DNA of 64,000 nucleotides from JAFKKS01 sp050187875 (lineage in GTDB: Bacteria; Pseudomonadota; Alphaproteobacteria; Rhizobiales; Xanthobacteraceae), in contig JBFWXB010000017.1 in assembly GCA_050187875.1 (NCBI GenBank), positions 1-64,000 of the forward strand, given 5' to 3'. Position numbers and translations under genes: made by a program. The notes below the pieces were generated by a model that was not told the origin of the DNA, searched no databases, and saw only the letters and a program-made list of their open reading frames with translations. Of this stretch, positions 1 to 8,695 are shown piece by piece. The stretch's first letter is position 1. Every line of letters starts with the position of its first letter.

Positions 1-549
1 GTGTCGAGCCGAAGGACGTTGCGCTGGATGGCGATCGTTTATTCGGAGTGTTTTCGCGGATTGCCGACGCTTTTGCTCGTTCTCTTCGTGTATTTCGCGT
101 TCCCGGCCCTTGGCATCAATGTTACCGGCTATTGGGCGGTCGTCCTCGGCAGCGCCGCATACAACAGCGCCGTGTTGAGTAATGTGTTCAAGGCTGGAAT
201 TCTGTCGCTGGACCGCGGGCAGGTGGAAGCCAGCTACTCGATCGGCTTGTCGCAATGGGATACGATGCGGATCATCGTCGCGCCGCAAGCGTTCCAGCGA
301 ATGCTTCCCACCGTCGTCGCGCAGCTCGTCGTTTTGTTCAAAGACAGCTCTCTGGGATTCTTCATCGGATATGAAGAGCTCTTGAGGCGCACACAAATCG
401 TGGGCGCGTACTCCGAAAATCTGATCCAGAGCTATATGGTTGCTGGGGCGCTCTACTTCATGTTGTGCTACTTGATCAGCCGTCTCGCCCGCTTCCTTGA
501 ACGCAGCAATGTCTCGAAGGGCGGCACAGTTGCTGTGACGACCGACTAA
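1..549 (+). CDS. Amino-acid ABC transporter permease (HisM/GltK type), 5' end probably cut by the window
   Basis: Inner-membrane permease of a polar amino-acid uptake system. The 182 residues are mostly hydrophobic helices. The cytoplasmic coupling loop is visible as E-A-x-x-x-G near residues 76-82, followed by the I-V-x-P-Q-A-F stretch that contacts the ATPase and, later, the KDSSL element typical of His/Glu/Gln-type permeases. Family members usually run about 215-240 residues. The GTG at base 1 sits exactly at the window edge and the first transmembrane helix seems short, so the true start probably lies upstream. The gene is followed after 20 bases by a class V aminotransferase on the same strand, which suggests import and conversion of an amino compound. 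The substrate cannot be told from this fragment. Confidence 0.85.
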   Translation: MSSRRTLRWMAIVYSECFRGLPTLLLVLFVYFAFPALGINVTGYWAVVLGSAAYNSAVLSNVFKAGILSLDRGQVEASYSIGLSQWDTMRIIVAPQAFQRMLPTVVAQLVVLFKDSSLGFFIGYEELLRRTQIVGAYSENLIQSYMVAGALYFMLCYLISRLARFLERSNVSKGGTVAVTTD

Positions 550-569
550 CCTCACGTGGATGGCACACG

Positions 570-1739
570 ATGCTGGATCGCGACCTCGTCGAGCGGGAAT
601 ACGGGTTTTTGGGCGACGCCATTTTTCTCAACGCCGCGTCGGTCATCATGCCGCCGATGCGGGTGCAGAACGCCTACAACAACTTTATGGCCGACTACGT
701 TCGTGCCCTTGGCGTCGGCGTCGTCCCCAAAGGATGGGAGATCGTCAACGAAGCGAGAGGGAGGCTTGCGGCCCTCGTTAACTGCCAGCCGCATGAGATC
801 GCGTTCACAAAGAATACGTGTGAAGGATTGTCGATTGCGGCTGCCGCCATCGACGTGACGCCAGGCGACAATGCCGTCATCTGCGATCAGGAACACGAAG
901 CCAATATTTTCCCTTGGATGAATCAAGATCGCCGAGGTTTGGAGTTGAGAGTCGTACCGACGCAAAACGGCGAGGTCGACATCGACGCGCTTTTGAAGCG
1001 CTGCGACAGCTGCACGAAAGTTCTTTCCGTATCTTCCGCCCAGTTTACCACGGGCCACGCCGTGGATTTACGTGCTCTGGGCGCGGAATGCCGCGCGCGC
1101 GATATCATCTTTGTCGTCGACGGGGTGCAGACCGTCGGTCGCTTGAAGATCGATGTGAAGGAATGCAATATCGATTATCTGGCTGCCGGAGGTCATAAGG
1201 GACTGCTCGGCACCTTGGGCGCCGGCTTCGTCTATTGCAGCGATCGCATCGTTTCGGATCTCATCCCGCCTTACGCGTCCTATCAAAGCGTGGTCAATCA
1301 CACGCCGCCGCCGGCGCTGACCACGCAGTTCGATCATCTGGAATGGCACTCTAACGCGCGACGGCTGGAATCGGGCACCCCCAATTTCAACGACATCCTG
1401 GCGATATCGCGCGGCGTCGAATTGATTCTCGAGCTTGGCGTCGAGAACATTGAAAGCACGATTCGAGCGCTGGAGGCTGAATTCCGTTCGCTGATCGCGA
1501 ACCTGCCCTTGAGAGCTGTCCAGCCGGCCGACGCCAGGCGTTGGTCTGGAATCATCTGTATCTACTATCCGAAGGGAACCGAAGCACAGGTTCAAGCCAT
1601 TCTGCGCAAGCAAAAAATACTTTGCTCGATGACAGCGGGGTATCTGCGATTTGGCATCGAGTTCTACAACACCAGCGAGCAGATGAAGCGCGTCGCGGGC
1701 GCATTGCAGGAAATCAGCGGCTTGCGGACCGCAGCATAG
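570..1739 (+). CDS. Class V aminotransferase / cysteine desulfurase-like PLP enzyme
   Basis: A fold-type I PLP enzyme of 389 residues, the normal length for SufS/CsdA-like class V proteins. The Schiff-base lysine is K210 in the G-G-H-K-G-L-L-G motif, and the pyridine-N aspartate is D184 in V-V-D-G-V-Q. The T-K-N-T stretch near residue 80 is the usual phosphate-binding region. No obvious SufS-type catalytic cysteine loop is seen, so a desulfurase function is not supported. It could be an epimerase, lyase or aminotransferase of this large family. It starts 20 bases after the amino-acid permease and is followed by a second class V enzyme, so the three may share a transcript. The specific substrate is unknown. 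Confidence 0.85.
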   Translation: MLDRDLVEREYGFLGDAIFLNAASVIMPPMRVQNAYNNFMADYVRALGVGVVPKGWEIVNEARGRLAALVNCQPHEIAFTKNTCEGLSIAAAAIDVTPGDNAVICDQEHEANIFPWMNQDRRGLELRVVPTQNGEVDIDALLKRCDSCTKVLSVSSAQFTTGHAVDLRALGAECRARDIIFVVDGVQTVGRLKIDVKECNIDYLAAGGHKGLLGTLGAGFVYCSDRIVSDLIPPYASYQSVVNHTPPPALTTQFDHLEWHSNARRLESGTPNFNDILAISRGVELILELGVENIESTIRALEAEFRSLIANLPLRAVQPADARRWSGIICIYYPKGTEAQVQAILRKQKILCSMTAGYLRFGIEFYNTSEQMKRVAGALQEISGLRTAA

Positions 1740-1804
1740 CTTTGCGCCGGCGATCTGTAGGCCCATTGCAAAACTACGCCATGATAATCGCAAGAGAGAT
1801 AAAG

Positions 1805-3031
1805 ATGGCTCAGGATGCGTCGACGCCCGATCTCAGTGCCGAAGAAGTTCGTGCGAATTTCAATCTCGACCCGTCAATCAAATATTTCAACAGCGCGTTC
1901 TGCGCTCCGCCGCCGCTCCAGGTCGTCGACGCGATGAGCGGCTATTATCGTTCGACGCCGCTGAACTATCGCTCCGGCCGCACGCAACTTGAGTCCCGGA
2001 TTACGGACAAAGTTGACGCGATACGCGCAAAGCTTGCTGCCTCCATGAAAGCAGCGTCTCCGGCCGAGATTGTGTTCACCAAGAACACGACGGAGGCGGT
2101 GAATATCGTCGCGAACGGGTTCACGTGGAAGCCTGGTGACGAGGTCATACTGACCCCGCTGGAGCATCAATCCAATTTGCTTCCTTGGATACGATTGGAA
2201 TCCACGGCCGGGGTCTCGGTGAAGTACGCCAAGCCCGCCGGTCCGGACGGCCTCATCGACCCGTCGGACATTGCGCGCCTTATAACCTCGCGCACGCGCC
2301 TGATATCGATGCATCATGTCTCCAACGTGCTCGGATGCATCCAAGATATCGAGGCGGTCTGCGCCGTGGCGCGGGAGCGCGGCGTGCCGGTGATGATCGA
2401 TGCGGCGCAGTCGGAAGGGCGGATCGACGTCGACGTTCAAAAACTGGGATGCGACCTTGTCGTCTCGTGCGGGCGCAAGGCCCTCTTGGGGCCGCAAGGC
2501 ATCGGCTTCCTCTGGGGGCGTGAGGAGATCCTCGGTCAGCTCAATCCGCTTTTGATCGGAGGGCAGTCGACCGACCTCATCGACGAGCATACATACACTT
2601 TGAAAGATCTGCCATTTCGGCATGAGTCCGGCATTATCAATACGGCTGGAGTCATCGGGCTTGGGGCCGCCCTCGACTTCGTCGACACATTAGGCCGAAG
2701 TCGGATTTCCAGCCGCATTCAGGCGCTAGAAAATTATTTTCTCGATGGACTGGCCGGCATACGGAAGGTCCGTCACTTCGGCCCGAAGCGTGGAAACTAC
2801 CAGCAGACGGGAATCGTATCGTTTGCCGTCGAAGGCATGTCTGCCCAGACCGTGTCAGAAGAGATCTATAAGGGCGACGGAATCGTGACCGCCGGAGGAA
2901 ACCACGGATCTCCGCTGGCGGCGAAGTTCCTCGGCGTCGAAGGTGTCACGCGGCTTTCGATGCACTGTTTCAACACGCACGATGAACTCGACGCGGCCTT
3001 GCGCGCGATCGAAAGGGTGGCTGCTGGCTGA
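1805..3031 (+). CDS. Second class V aminotransferase-like PLP enzyme
   Basis: A 408-residue class V PLP protein, clearly related to but diverged from its upstream neighbour. The lysine is K225 in C-G-R-K-A-L-L-G, where most relatives have His before Lys. The PLP-nitrogen aspartate is D199 in M-I-D-A-A-Q. F-T-K-N-T-T-E-A near residues 91-98 is the class signature. I chose the ATG at 1805 because AGAGAGATAAAG directly precedes it. An in-frame ATG at 1781 would add eight residues, and a longer open frame overlaps the upstream gene and is not credible. The gap to the upstream gene is 65 bases, so co-transcription is likely. Two non-identical class V enzymes after one amino-acid permease suggest two steps on one imported compound or a heteromeric enzyme; both ideas are inference. 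Confidence 0.85.
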   Translation: MAQDASTPDLSAEEVRANFNLDPSIKYFNSAFCAPPPLQVVDAMSGYYRSTPLNYRSGRTQLESRITDKVDAIRAKLAASMKAASPAEIVFTKNTTEAVNIVANGFTWKPGDEVILTPLEHQSNLLPWIRLESTAGVSVKYAKPAGPDGLIDPSDIARLITSRTRLISMHHVSNVLGCIQDIEAVCAVARERGVPVMIDAAQSEGRIDVDVQKLGCDLVVSCGRKALLGPQGIGFLWGREEILGQLNPLLIGGQSTDLIDEHTYTLKDLPFRHESGIINTAGVIGLGAALDFVDTLGRSRISSRIQALENYFLDGLAGIRKVRHFGPKRGNYQQTGIVSFAVEGMSAQTVSEEIYKGDGIVTAGGNHGSPLAAKFLGVEGVTRLSMHCFNTHDELDAALRAIERVAAG

Positions 3032-3259
3032 CCATCGTCGGACTTCCGATGCTAGTCATCGGCCGTTGCAGGTGTCGCAAGCGACGTCATCGCACATCTT
3101 GGAGATGCAAGGCCATCCGGTAGCTGGGCATCGCTGCAGATGGTCGAGCGATACGCGAGGGCGAGCTTCGATCATTAACGCCTGGATGGTGCAAACGGAG
3201 GCCGGCAGGCCAAGTGTGACCGTTTCGCTGGGCTGAAAGTCCGTCGCTTAATACCCCGT

Positions 3260-4063
3260 TCAAATCAAACGTGTGCGCATCGCCGTCACGATGATCTCGG
3301 CGAGGACGACGACGGCAAAGATGGCAAGAAGGACGACGGCGACCTGGTCCCAATAGAGAAGGCTCATGGCCGTCTCCAGAGCGACGCCGATGCCGCCGGC
3401 GCCGACGAGGCCGAGCACGGCGGATTCGCGGATATTGATGTCCCAGCGAAACAGCGCGATCGACCAGAACGCGGGCCGCACCTGCGGCCAATAGCCCATC
3501 AGCAGCGTCGAGAAGCGCGGCGCGCCGGCGGCGGTCAGCGCTTCGATGCTGCCCATGTTCGCTTCCTCCAAGGCCTCGGCGAAAAGCTTTCCGGTGAAGC
3601 CGATGGAGCGGAAGGCGATGGCCATCGTGCCCGCGAGGGGGCCGGGGCCGAAGACGGCGACGAACAGCAGCGCCCAGACCAGCGAATTCACCGAGCGCGA
3701 GGTGACGAACACGAACTTGGCGAAGAGGTTGATCGGCGCGCTCGGCGTGACGTTGCGTGCCGCGAGAAGGCCGATCGGTACGGCCATGACGACGGCGAGA
3801 AACGTTCCGACGGTCGCGATATGCAGCGTCTCGACCAGCGCGGTGAGTGTCGGTTGGAGGTAAGTCCAGTCGAGCGGCCACATCCGCGTGATGAGATCGG
3901 CCATCTGCGTCGGCGCGTCGTAAAGAAACTCCGGAATGACCTCGATCGTCTGCAGCGAGATGACGAGCGCCGCGACGGAGGTGAGATAGAAGGCGTAGCG
4001 CGAAAGCTTTTGCGCCAGCGTGAAGCGATGCCAGCCATGATGCAGCGATTGGGTCACCGTCAT
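3260..4063 (-). CDS. phnE: Phosphonate-type ABC transporter permease (PhnE family)
   Basis: A 267-residue inner-membrane permease and the last gene of a minus-strand phnD-phnC-phnE-phnE operon. It has about six hydrophobic segments. The E-A-x-x-x-x-G-A coupling motif reads as IEALTAAGAP, and the C-terminal half carries the V-L-G-L-V-G-A-G-G-I-G signature shared by PhnE proteins. Its ATG overlaps the stop of the upstream permease by four bases (ATGA), so translation is coupled. Two different PhnE proteins probably form a heterodimeric channel. PhnE-type permeases also serve phosphite, phosphate-ester and other importers, so the substrate is open. Confidence 0.9.
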   Translation of the reverse strand: MTVTQSLHHGWHRFTLAQKLSRYAFYLTSVAALVISLQTIEVIPEFLYDAPTQMADLITRMWPLDWTYLQPTLTALVETLHIATVGTFLAVVMAVPIGLLAARNVTPSAPINLFAKFVFVTSRSVNSLVWALLFVAVFGPGPLAGTMAIAFRSIGFTGKLFAEALEEANMGSIEALTAAGAPRFSTLLMGYWPQVRPAFWSIALFRWDINIRESAVLGLVGAGGIGVALETAMSLLYWDQVAVVLLAIFAVVVLAEIIVTAMRTRLI

Positions 4064-4854
4064 TGGAACACCCGTCGCGCCCAGCCGGACACGATCTCGG
4101 CGAGCATGATCATGCCGATGATGACGATCAGGATCGCCAGCACGACGTCGAAGTCGAAACGCTGATAAGCGGTGAAGAGCGCGGCGCCGATGCCGCCGCC
4201 GCCGACGATCCCGACCATGGTGGAGTTACGAAGGTTCGAATCGAGCTGATAAGTCGAAAAGCCGATGAAGCGCGGGAGCACCTGCGGCAGCACGCCCATG
4301 ATCATCACGGCGAAGAATCCGGCGCCGGTCGCGCGCACGGCTTCCGCCTGCTTCAGCGAAATCTCTTCGATCGCTTCCGCAAACAGCTTGGAGATGAAGC
4401 CGACGGACGCGACGATAAGCGCCATCACGCCGGCGAGCGCCCCGAAGCCGATCGCTTTCACAAAGATGATGGCGACGATGATCGGGTGGAACGAGCGGCA
4501 GAGCGCGACGAAGGCGCGCATCGGCCAGGTGATCCACATCGGCATCAGGTTGCGCGCGGCGAGAAAGCCGACCGGCAGCGCCAGCACGATGCCGAAGAAA
4601 CTCGCGATGATCGCGATTTGCAGGCTCTCGACGATGCCGGAAATGATGAGCTCGGAGCGCGCAAAGCTCGGCGGAAACATGCGCGCAAGGAAGCGCTGGC
4701 CGTGCTCGAGGCCATAGCTCATGCGCTCGAGATTGAAGCCGAGTCGCGAGGCGGCGTAGACGAGGTAGATCGCGAAGGCGAGGAAGAACAGACGCGCCGG
4801 CCAGTTCGGCGTGAACGCGCGGCGGCGCGTGGATGTCTGGTCGAGCGTGCTCAT
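4060..4854 (-). CDS. phnE: Phosphonate-type ABC transporter permease (PhnE family)
   Basis: A 264-residue PhnE-family permease. It has the coupling motif (Q-A-E-A-V-R-A-T-G-A) and the G-I-V-G-G-G-G-I-G-A signature. I placed the start at the ATG at 4854, which overlaps the stop codon of the upstream phnC gene in an ATGA; the same frame stays open well upstream, inside phnC, but that extension lacks any permease feature. Its stop overlaps the start of the second permease in the same way. Binding protein, ATPase and both permeases are thus stacked with one- to four-base overlaps, the pattern of a single polycistronic importer whose subunits are made in step. Confidence 0.9.
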   Translation of the reverse strand: MSTLDQTSTRRRAFTPNWPARLFFLAFAIYLVYAASRLGFNLERMSYGLEHGQRFLARMFPPSFARSELIISGIVESLQIAIIASFFGIVLALPVGFLAARNLMPMWITWPMRAFVALCRSFHPIIVAIIFVKAIGFGALAGVMALIVASVGFISKLFAEAIEEISLKQAEAVRATGAGFFAVMIMGVLPQVLPRFIGFSTYQLDSNLRNSTMVGIVGGGGIGAALFTAYQRFDFDVVLAILIVIIGMIMLAEIVSGWARRVFQ

Positions 4855-5657
4855 TCGAGCCAGTTCTCGCCGCCGTAGATCGTGTTGAGGTCCTTGTCGG
4901 TGAGGTCGCCCGGCAACCCGTCGTAAACGACGCGTCCGCCGGTCATCCCGACAATGCGGGTCGCGAAACGGCGCGCGAGCTCCACATTGTGGATGTTGAC
5001 GATCACCGGGATGCCGCGCTCGGCGCCGACGGTGCGCAGGAGCTCCATGATCTCGACCGATGTCTTGGGATCGAGCGAGGAGGTCGGCTCGTCGGCAAGG
5101 ATGATCCGTGGCTCCTGCATCACCGCGCGTGCGATGCCGACGCGTTGGCGCTGCCCGCCCGAAAGCGCATCGGCACGGCGATTTTCGAAGCCGGTGAGGC
5201 CGATGGTATCGAGGAGGGCAAAGGCGTGATCGATGTCGGCTTGCGGAAACTGGCGCAGCCACACGCGCCACGCCGGCACATAGCCGAGCCGGCCACACAG
5301 CAGGTTTTCCATCACCGTCAGGCGTTCGACCAGGTTGTACTCCTGGAACACCATTCCGATGCGGCGGCGCGCGTCGCGCAGCGCCGCGCCGCTGAGCTTC
5401 GCGAGATCCTGCCCGCCGTAGATGATTTCACCCGATGTCGGTTGCACCAAGCGATTGATGCAGCGGATCAGCGTGCTCTTGCCGGTTCCGGACGGGCCGA
5501 TGATGGCGGTGAGCCCCGAGCCTGGAATTTCCAGGCTGATGTCCTTCAGGACCGGGACGCCGGCGCGATACTCCTTCGACAGGTGCCTTAGCACCAAGGC
5601 ATCGCGCGCAGCGCCGCGCTCGTCCGTCACATCACTCGCCGTTGCAGGCGGAAGCAT
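4851..5657 (-). CDS. phnC: Phosphonate-type ABC transporter ATP-binding protein (PhnC)
   Basis: Cytoplasmic ATPase of 268 residues that powers the adjacent permeases. Walker A is GPSGTGKST at residues 54-62, the ABC signature LSGGQ is at 165-169, and Walker B ends at E190 (IILADE). The Q-loop F-Q-E-Y-N-L-V and the C-I-N-R-L stretch after Walker A are typical of PhnC rather than of other importer ATPases. The stop of the binding-protein gene shares one base with this start (TAATG), and this stop overlaps the first phnE start by four bases. The protein is similar along its length to the PhnC encoded at 8696-9541. Confidence 0.93.
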   Translation of the reverse strand: MLPPATASDVTDERGAARDALVLRHLSKEYRAGVPVLKDISLEIPGSGLTAIIGPSGTGKSTLIRCINRLVQPTSGEIIYGGQDLAKLSGAALRDARRRIGMVFQEYNLVERLTVMENLLCGRLGYVPAWRVWLRQFPQADIDHAFALLDTIGLTGFENRRADALSGGQRQRVGIARAVMQEPRIILADEPTSSLDPKTSVEIMELLRTVGAERGIPVIVNIHNVELARRFATRIVGMTGGRVVYDGLPGDLTDKDLNTIYGGENWLE

Positions 5658-6688
5658 TACTGCTTCTTGCTGTCAGCTTTCGCTTTTGCTTTCGCGGCGT
5701 CCCGTGCCGATTCCTTCTCGTAGGCCGCCTTGTTGTAAGGCGTGCCGGATTTTTCGGCGACTTCGCGGATCACCGCCCAATCCTTGACGTAGTTTATTGG
5801 CGCGAAGCGGTCGTCGCCTTCGAAGTCCTTCTGCATCTGTGGCGGGAAGCGGAAGTCGTAGAAGCACTGCACCATCTTCTTTGCGAGCTCCGGCTTCAGA
5901 TCATGCGCATAAGCGAAGCCGGAGGTCGGGAATCGCTGGCTCTTGTAGATGATGCGGTAGTTCTCGGCTTTGATCGTTCCGCGCGCCACCATGCGCTCGA
6001 ACACGTCGGAGGCGACGCCGCCGGCGTCGTAATCGCCGGTTCCGACGCCGAGCGCTGTCTTGTCATGTCCGCCGGACCAGAGCGGCGTGTAATCCTTGCC
6101 CGGGGTAAGCCCTTCGGCCGGGAACAGCGCGATCGGCGCGAGGTTGCCGGAGTTGGAGGAGGGCGCCGTATGCGCGATCCGCTTGCCCTTGAGGTCGCTG
6201 AGCTTCTGGTACGGGCTGTCTTTCTTCACCAGCATGATGAGGTGGTAGCCCTGCGGGCCTGCGGCCGTGCCCTTGGCGGCGAATGGCACGGCGCCCGCCA
6301 TGTTCACGGCGAAGCCGAGTGGCCCGGTCGAGAAGCCGGCGACATGCAGCCGGCCTGAACGCATCGCCTCGATCTCCGCGGAGTTTGACTGCACCGGGTA
6401 ATAGACGACGCGCTTGCTGATGCACTTGCCGAGATATTCGGTGAAGGGCTTGAACGCGTTCTCGTACACCGCCGGATCTTCCACAGGCGTGTAAGCGAAC
6501 ACGATCACGCTCGGGTCGCGCGTTTTCGCCGGAACGTCGGCGACAAGGTCCTTGTTCTCGTCGCAATAGGCCTCATCGAGTTCGCCGCGATTGCTGCACG
6601 CCTGCGCCGGCACGACGCTCAGCGCCAGCAACGACGCGCCGAAGGCGAGACCAAAGCTCAGAAGAATAGCGGCGTTGCGCGTCTTCAC
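5657..6688 (-). CDS. phnD: Phosphonate-type ABC transporter periplasmic binding protein (PhnD family)
   Basis: A 343-residue periplasmic binding protein with a Sec signal peptide (hydrophobic core about residues 9-28, cleavage likely near A-Q-A). The mature part has the PhnD hallmark V-F-A-Y-T-P-V-E-D, then S-A-E-I-E-A-M-R-S-G-R-L and S-S-N-S-G-N for ligand binding. The mature N-terminus carries an unusual Cys-containing block (CSNRG, then YCD) also present in the paralogue at 7704-8693. The C-terminus ends in a Lys/Ala-rich tail of about 20 residues absent from the paralogue. First gene of the minus-strand importer operon, divergent from the DeoR-type regulator. Confidence 0.92.
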   Translation of the reverse strand: MKTRNAAILLSFGLAFGASLLALSVVPAQACSNRGELDEAYCDENKDLVADVPAKTRDPSVIVFAYTPVEDPAVYENAFKPFTEYLGKCISKRVVYYPVQSNSAEIEAMRSGRLHVAGFSTGPLGFAVNMAGAVPFAAKGTAAGPQGYHLIMLVKKDSPYQKLSDLKGKRIAHTAPSSNSGNLAPIALFPAEGLTPGKDYTPLWSGGHDKTALGVGTGDYDAGGVASDVFERMVARGTIKAENYRIIYKSQRFPTSGFAYAHDLKPELAKKMVQCFYDFRFPPQMQKDFEGDDRFAPINYVKDWAVIREVAEKSGTPYNKAAYEKESARDAAKAKAKADSKKQ

Positions 6689-6834
6689 GATCGTCCTCCC
6701 AAACAGTCATCGCGCCTTATGGCGCTGTGTGCTTCACCGGCGCAGGATCGCCGGATGACAATGTCCGAGGCATGAGTGTAAGATTTCTTCCATGGGGTGA
6801 CAAGCCGCCGCAGAATGAGATCAAGGCCCGGCTG
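6689..6834. promoter_or_regulatory. Divergent control region between phnD (minus) and the deoR-type gene (plus)
   Basis: The 146 bases between two divergent starts must hold promoters for both operons. A short palindrome, GCGCC-TTAT-GGCGC, lies at 6712-6725, 24 bases upstream of the minus-strand phnD ATG, and could be an operator. I cannot assign clear -35/-10 boxes. The link to the DeoR-type regulator is inferred from position only. Confidence 0.45.
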
Positions 6835-7653
6835 ATGAATCGCACACAGACAAAAGTCGAAGCCGCGGCGCTCACCGCGCGGCAGCGCCGCGTGCTCGCC
6901 GCCGTACAGGAGTTGGGTTTTGCGACGATCGACGGCCTCGCGCGGCAGTTCGCCGTGTCCAGCCAGACCGTGCGCCGCGACATCATCAAGCTCCAGGAAG
7001 AGAATTATTTGCAGCGCTTCCACGGCGGCGCCGGGCTTGCGGACGGCTCGTTCCGTGTCGGCTATGCGCAGAAGCTTCGCACCTCGCCGCAGGGAAAGCG
7101 CCGCATCGGCGAGGCGGTCGCGACCTTGATCCCGGACGGCTCCTCCGTGTTTCTCGACGTCGGCACGACGGTCGAAGCGGTGGCGCGCGCGTTGCTGGGG
7201 AAGGCGGATTTACGCGTTTTCACCTGCAGCGCATCGGTTGCGATGATCCTTTGCACCAGCGGCAAGTTCGAAGTGTTCGTCACTGGCGGCGTGGTCCGTG
7301 GCGCCAATGGCTCGCTCGTCGGCGGCGCCGCCATCAACCAGATCAATGCGCTGCGCGTCGATTACGCCGTGCTTGGCTTTGGCGGCTTCGACGACGACGG
7401 CGCGCCGATGGATTTCGACCTCGAGAAGATCGCGGTGCGCCAAGCCGCGCTTGCGCGGGCGCGACACGCCATCGCTGTTGCCGATACATCGAAATTCCAG
7501 AAGACCGGCGTCGCCCGCATCGCGCCGCTCTCGGCGTTCTATGCCTTGGTGACCGATGGGCGGCCGCCGGCGAAGCTGCAGGCGAGCCTGCGCGCGGCCG
7601 GCGCGAAGGCCATTGTCGCCGACGATGAGGCTGGTCGTTTTCGATCAAAATGA
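6835..7653 (+). CDS. DeoR/GlpR-family transcriptional regulator
   Basis: A 272-residue regulator. The N-terminal winged helix-turn-helix (about residues 15-70) contains the family motif FAVSSQTVRRDI and then RFHGGAGL. The C-terminal DeoR effector domain shows F-L-D-V-G-T-T-V-E near residues 106-114 and V-A-D-T-S-K-F later, the fold that binds phosphorylated sugars in GlpR/AgaR. I used the ATG at 6835; the open frame runs back to 6727 but that part has no domain. It sits between two divergent phosphonate-type importers and 50 bases ahead of the second, so it most likely controls both. Regulators of this family respond to phosphorylated metabolites, which hints at an organophosphate rather than a simple phosphonate; that is inference. 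Confidence 0.88.
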   Translation: MNRTQTKVEAAALTARQRRVLAAVQELGFATIDGLARQFAVSSQTVRRDIIKLQEENYLQRFHGGAGLADGSFRVGYAQKLRTSPQGKRRIGEAVATLIPDGSSVFLDVGTTVEAVARALLGKADLRVFTCSASVAMILCTSGKFEVFVTGGVVRGANGSLVGGAAINQINALRVDYAVLGFGGFDDDGAPMDFDLEKIAVRQAALARARHAIAVADTSKFQKTGVARIAPLSAFYALVTDGRPPAKLQASLRAAGAKAIVADDEAGRFRSK

Positions 7654-7703
7654 TAGAAATAGATCAAAATTCGCGAAGACGGCGCGGCAGGGGAGAGAAC
7701 GAT

Positions 7704-8693
7704 ATGACCGGTTGGGCATTCTTGGCTGCATTCGCGTCCGCGCTTTTGAGCTTTACGACGGCCGCGTCCGCGCAGCCCTCATGCTCCAACCGCGGCACGC
7801 TCGATGCGCGCTATTGCGACGCCAATAGCGATCTCGTGGCCGACACGCCGGCGGACGCGGCGCAGCAGAAGAATCCCGAGACGCTCATTTTCTCCTACAC
7901 GCCGGTCGAGGACCCGTCGGTCTACGAGAATGTCTTTTCCGACTTCATCGCGCATCTGAGCAAAGTCACCGGCAAGCGGGTGAAGTGGTTCTCCGCCGAA
8001 TCCTATGCGGCGCAGGTGGAGGCGATGCGCTCCGGCCGCTTGCATATCGCCGGCGTCGCGAGCGGCCCGACGCCGTTTGCGGTCAACCTTGCCGGCTTCG
8101 TGCCGATCATGGCGATGGAGCGCAAGGACGGAACCATCGGCTACACGCTCCAGCTCATCGTGCCGAAAGACAGTCCGATCAAGACGATCGCCGACCTCAA
8201 AGGCAAGCGCGTCGCGCATGTGACGCCGTCATCGAATTCCGGCGACACGGCGCCGCGCGTCCTCTTCAAGGCGCAAGGCATCGAGCCGGGCAAGGACTAC
8301 GAGATCATCTATTCCGGCAAGCACGACAACTCGATCATGGGCGTCGTCAACAAGGACTATGACGCGGCGCCCATTGCGTCGAGCGTTCTCGATCGCATGG
8401 TGGCGCGCGGTATGCTCAAGCGCGAGGACCTGCGCGTGGTCTACGAGTCGGCGCCGTTCCCGCGCACCGCGTTCGGCGTCGCGCATGACCTCACGCCGGA
8501 GTTGCAGGAGAAGATCAAGCAGGCGTTCCTGACGTTCGATTTCGTGCACTCGAAGCTCGGCAAGGAATTCAAGGACGAGAAGGCGTTCAAGCCGATCGAC
8601 TACAAGAGGGACTGGGTCGATATCCGCACCATTCAAAAAGAAACCGGCATCAGCTACACGCACGAGGGCTTGGCCAAGCTGAAGAAGGACTGA
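7704..8693 (+). CDS. phnD: Phosphonate-type ABC transporter periplasmic binding protein (PhnD family), second copy
   Basis: A 329-residue periplasmic binding protein. I chose the ATG at 7704, which has GGGGAGAG before it and begins a clean Sec signal peptide (cleavage near A-S-A-Q). An upstream ATG at 7650 overlaps the deoR stop (ATGA) but would add 18 charged residues in front of the signal. The mature protein has the PhnD motifs F-S-Y-T-P-V-E-D, V-E-A-M-R-S-G-R-L and P-S-S-N-S-G-D. It shares the Cys block CSNRG...YCD...DLVAD with the minus-strand copy but is otherwise well diverged, so a different ligand is plausible. It heads the plus-strand importer operon. Confidence 0.92.
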   Translation: MTGWAFLAAFASALLSFTTAASAQPSCSNRGTLDARYCDANSDLVADTPADAAQQKNPETLIFSYTPVEDPSVYENVFSDFIAHLSKVTGKRVKWFSAESYAAQVEAMRSGRLHIAGVASGPTPFAVNLAGFVPIMAMERKDGTIGYTLQLIVPKDSPIKTIADLKGKRVAHVTPSSNSGDTAPRVLFKAQGIEPGKDYEIIYSGKHDNSIMGVVNKDYDAAPIASSVLDRMVARGMLKREDLRVVYESAPFPRTAFGVAHDLTPELQEKIKQAFLTFDFVHSKLGKEFKDEKAFKPIDYKRDWVDIRTIQKETGISYTHEGLAKLKKD

Positions 8694-8695
8694 CG

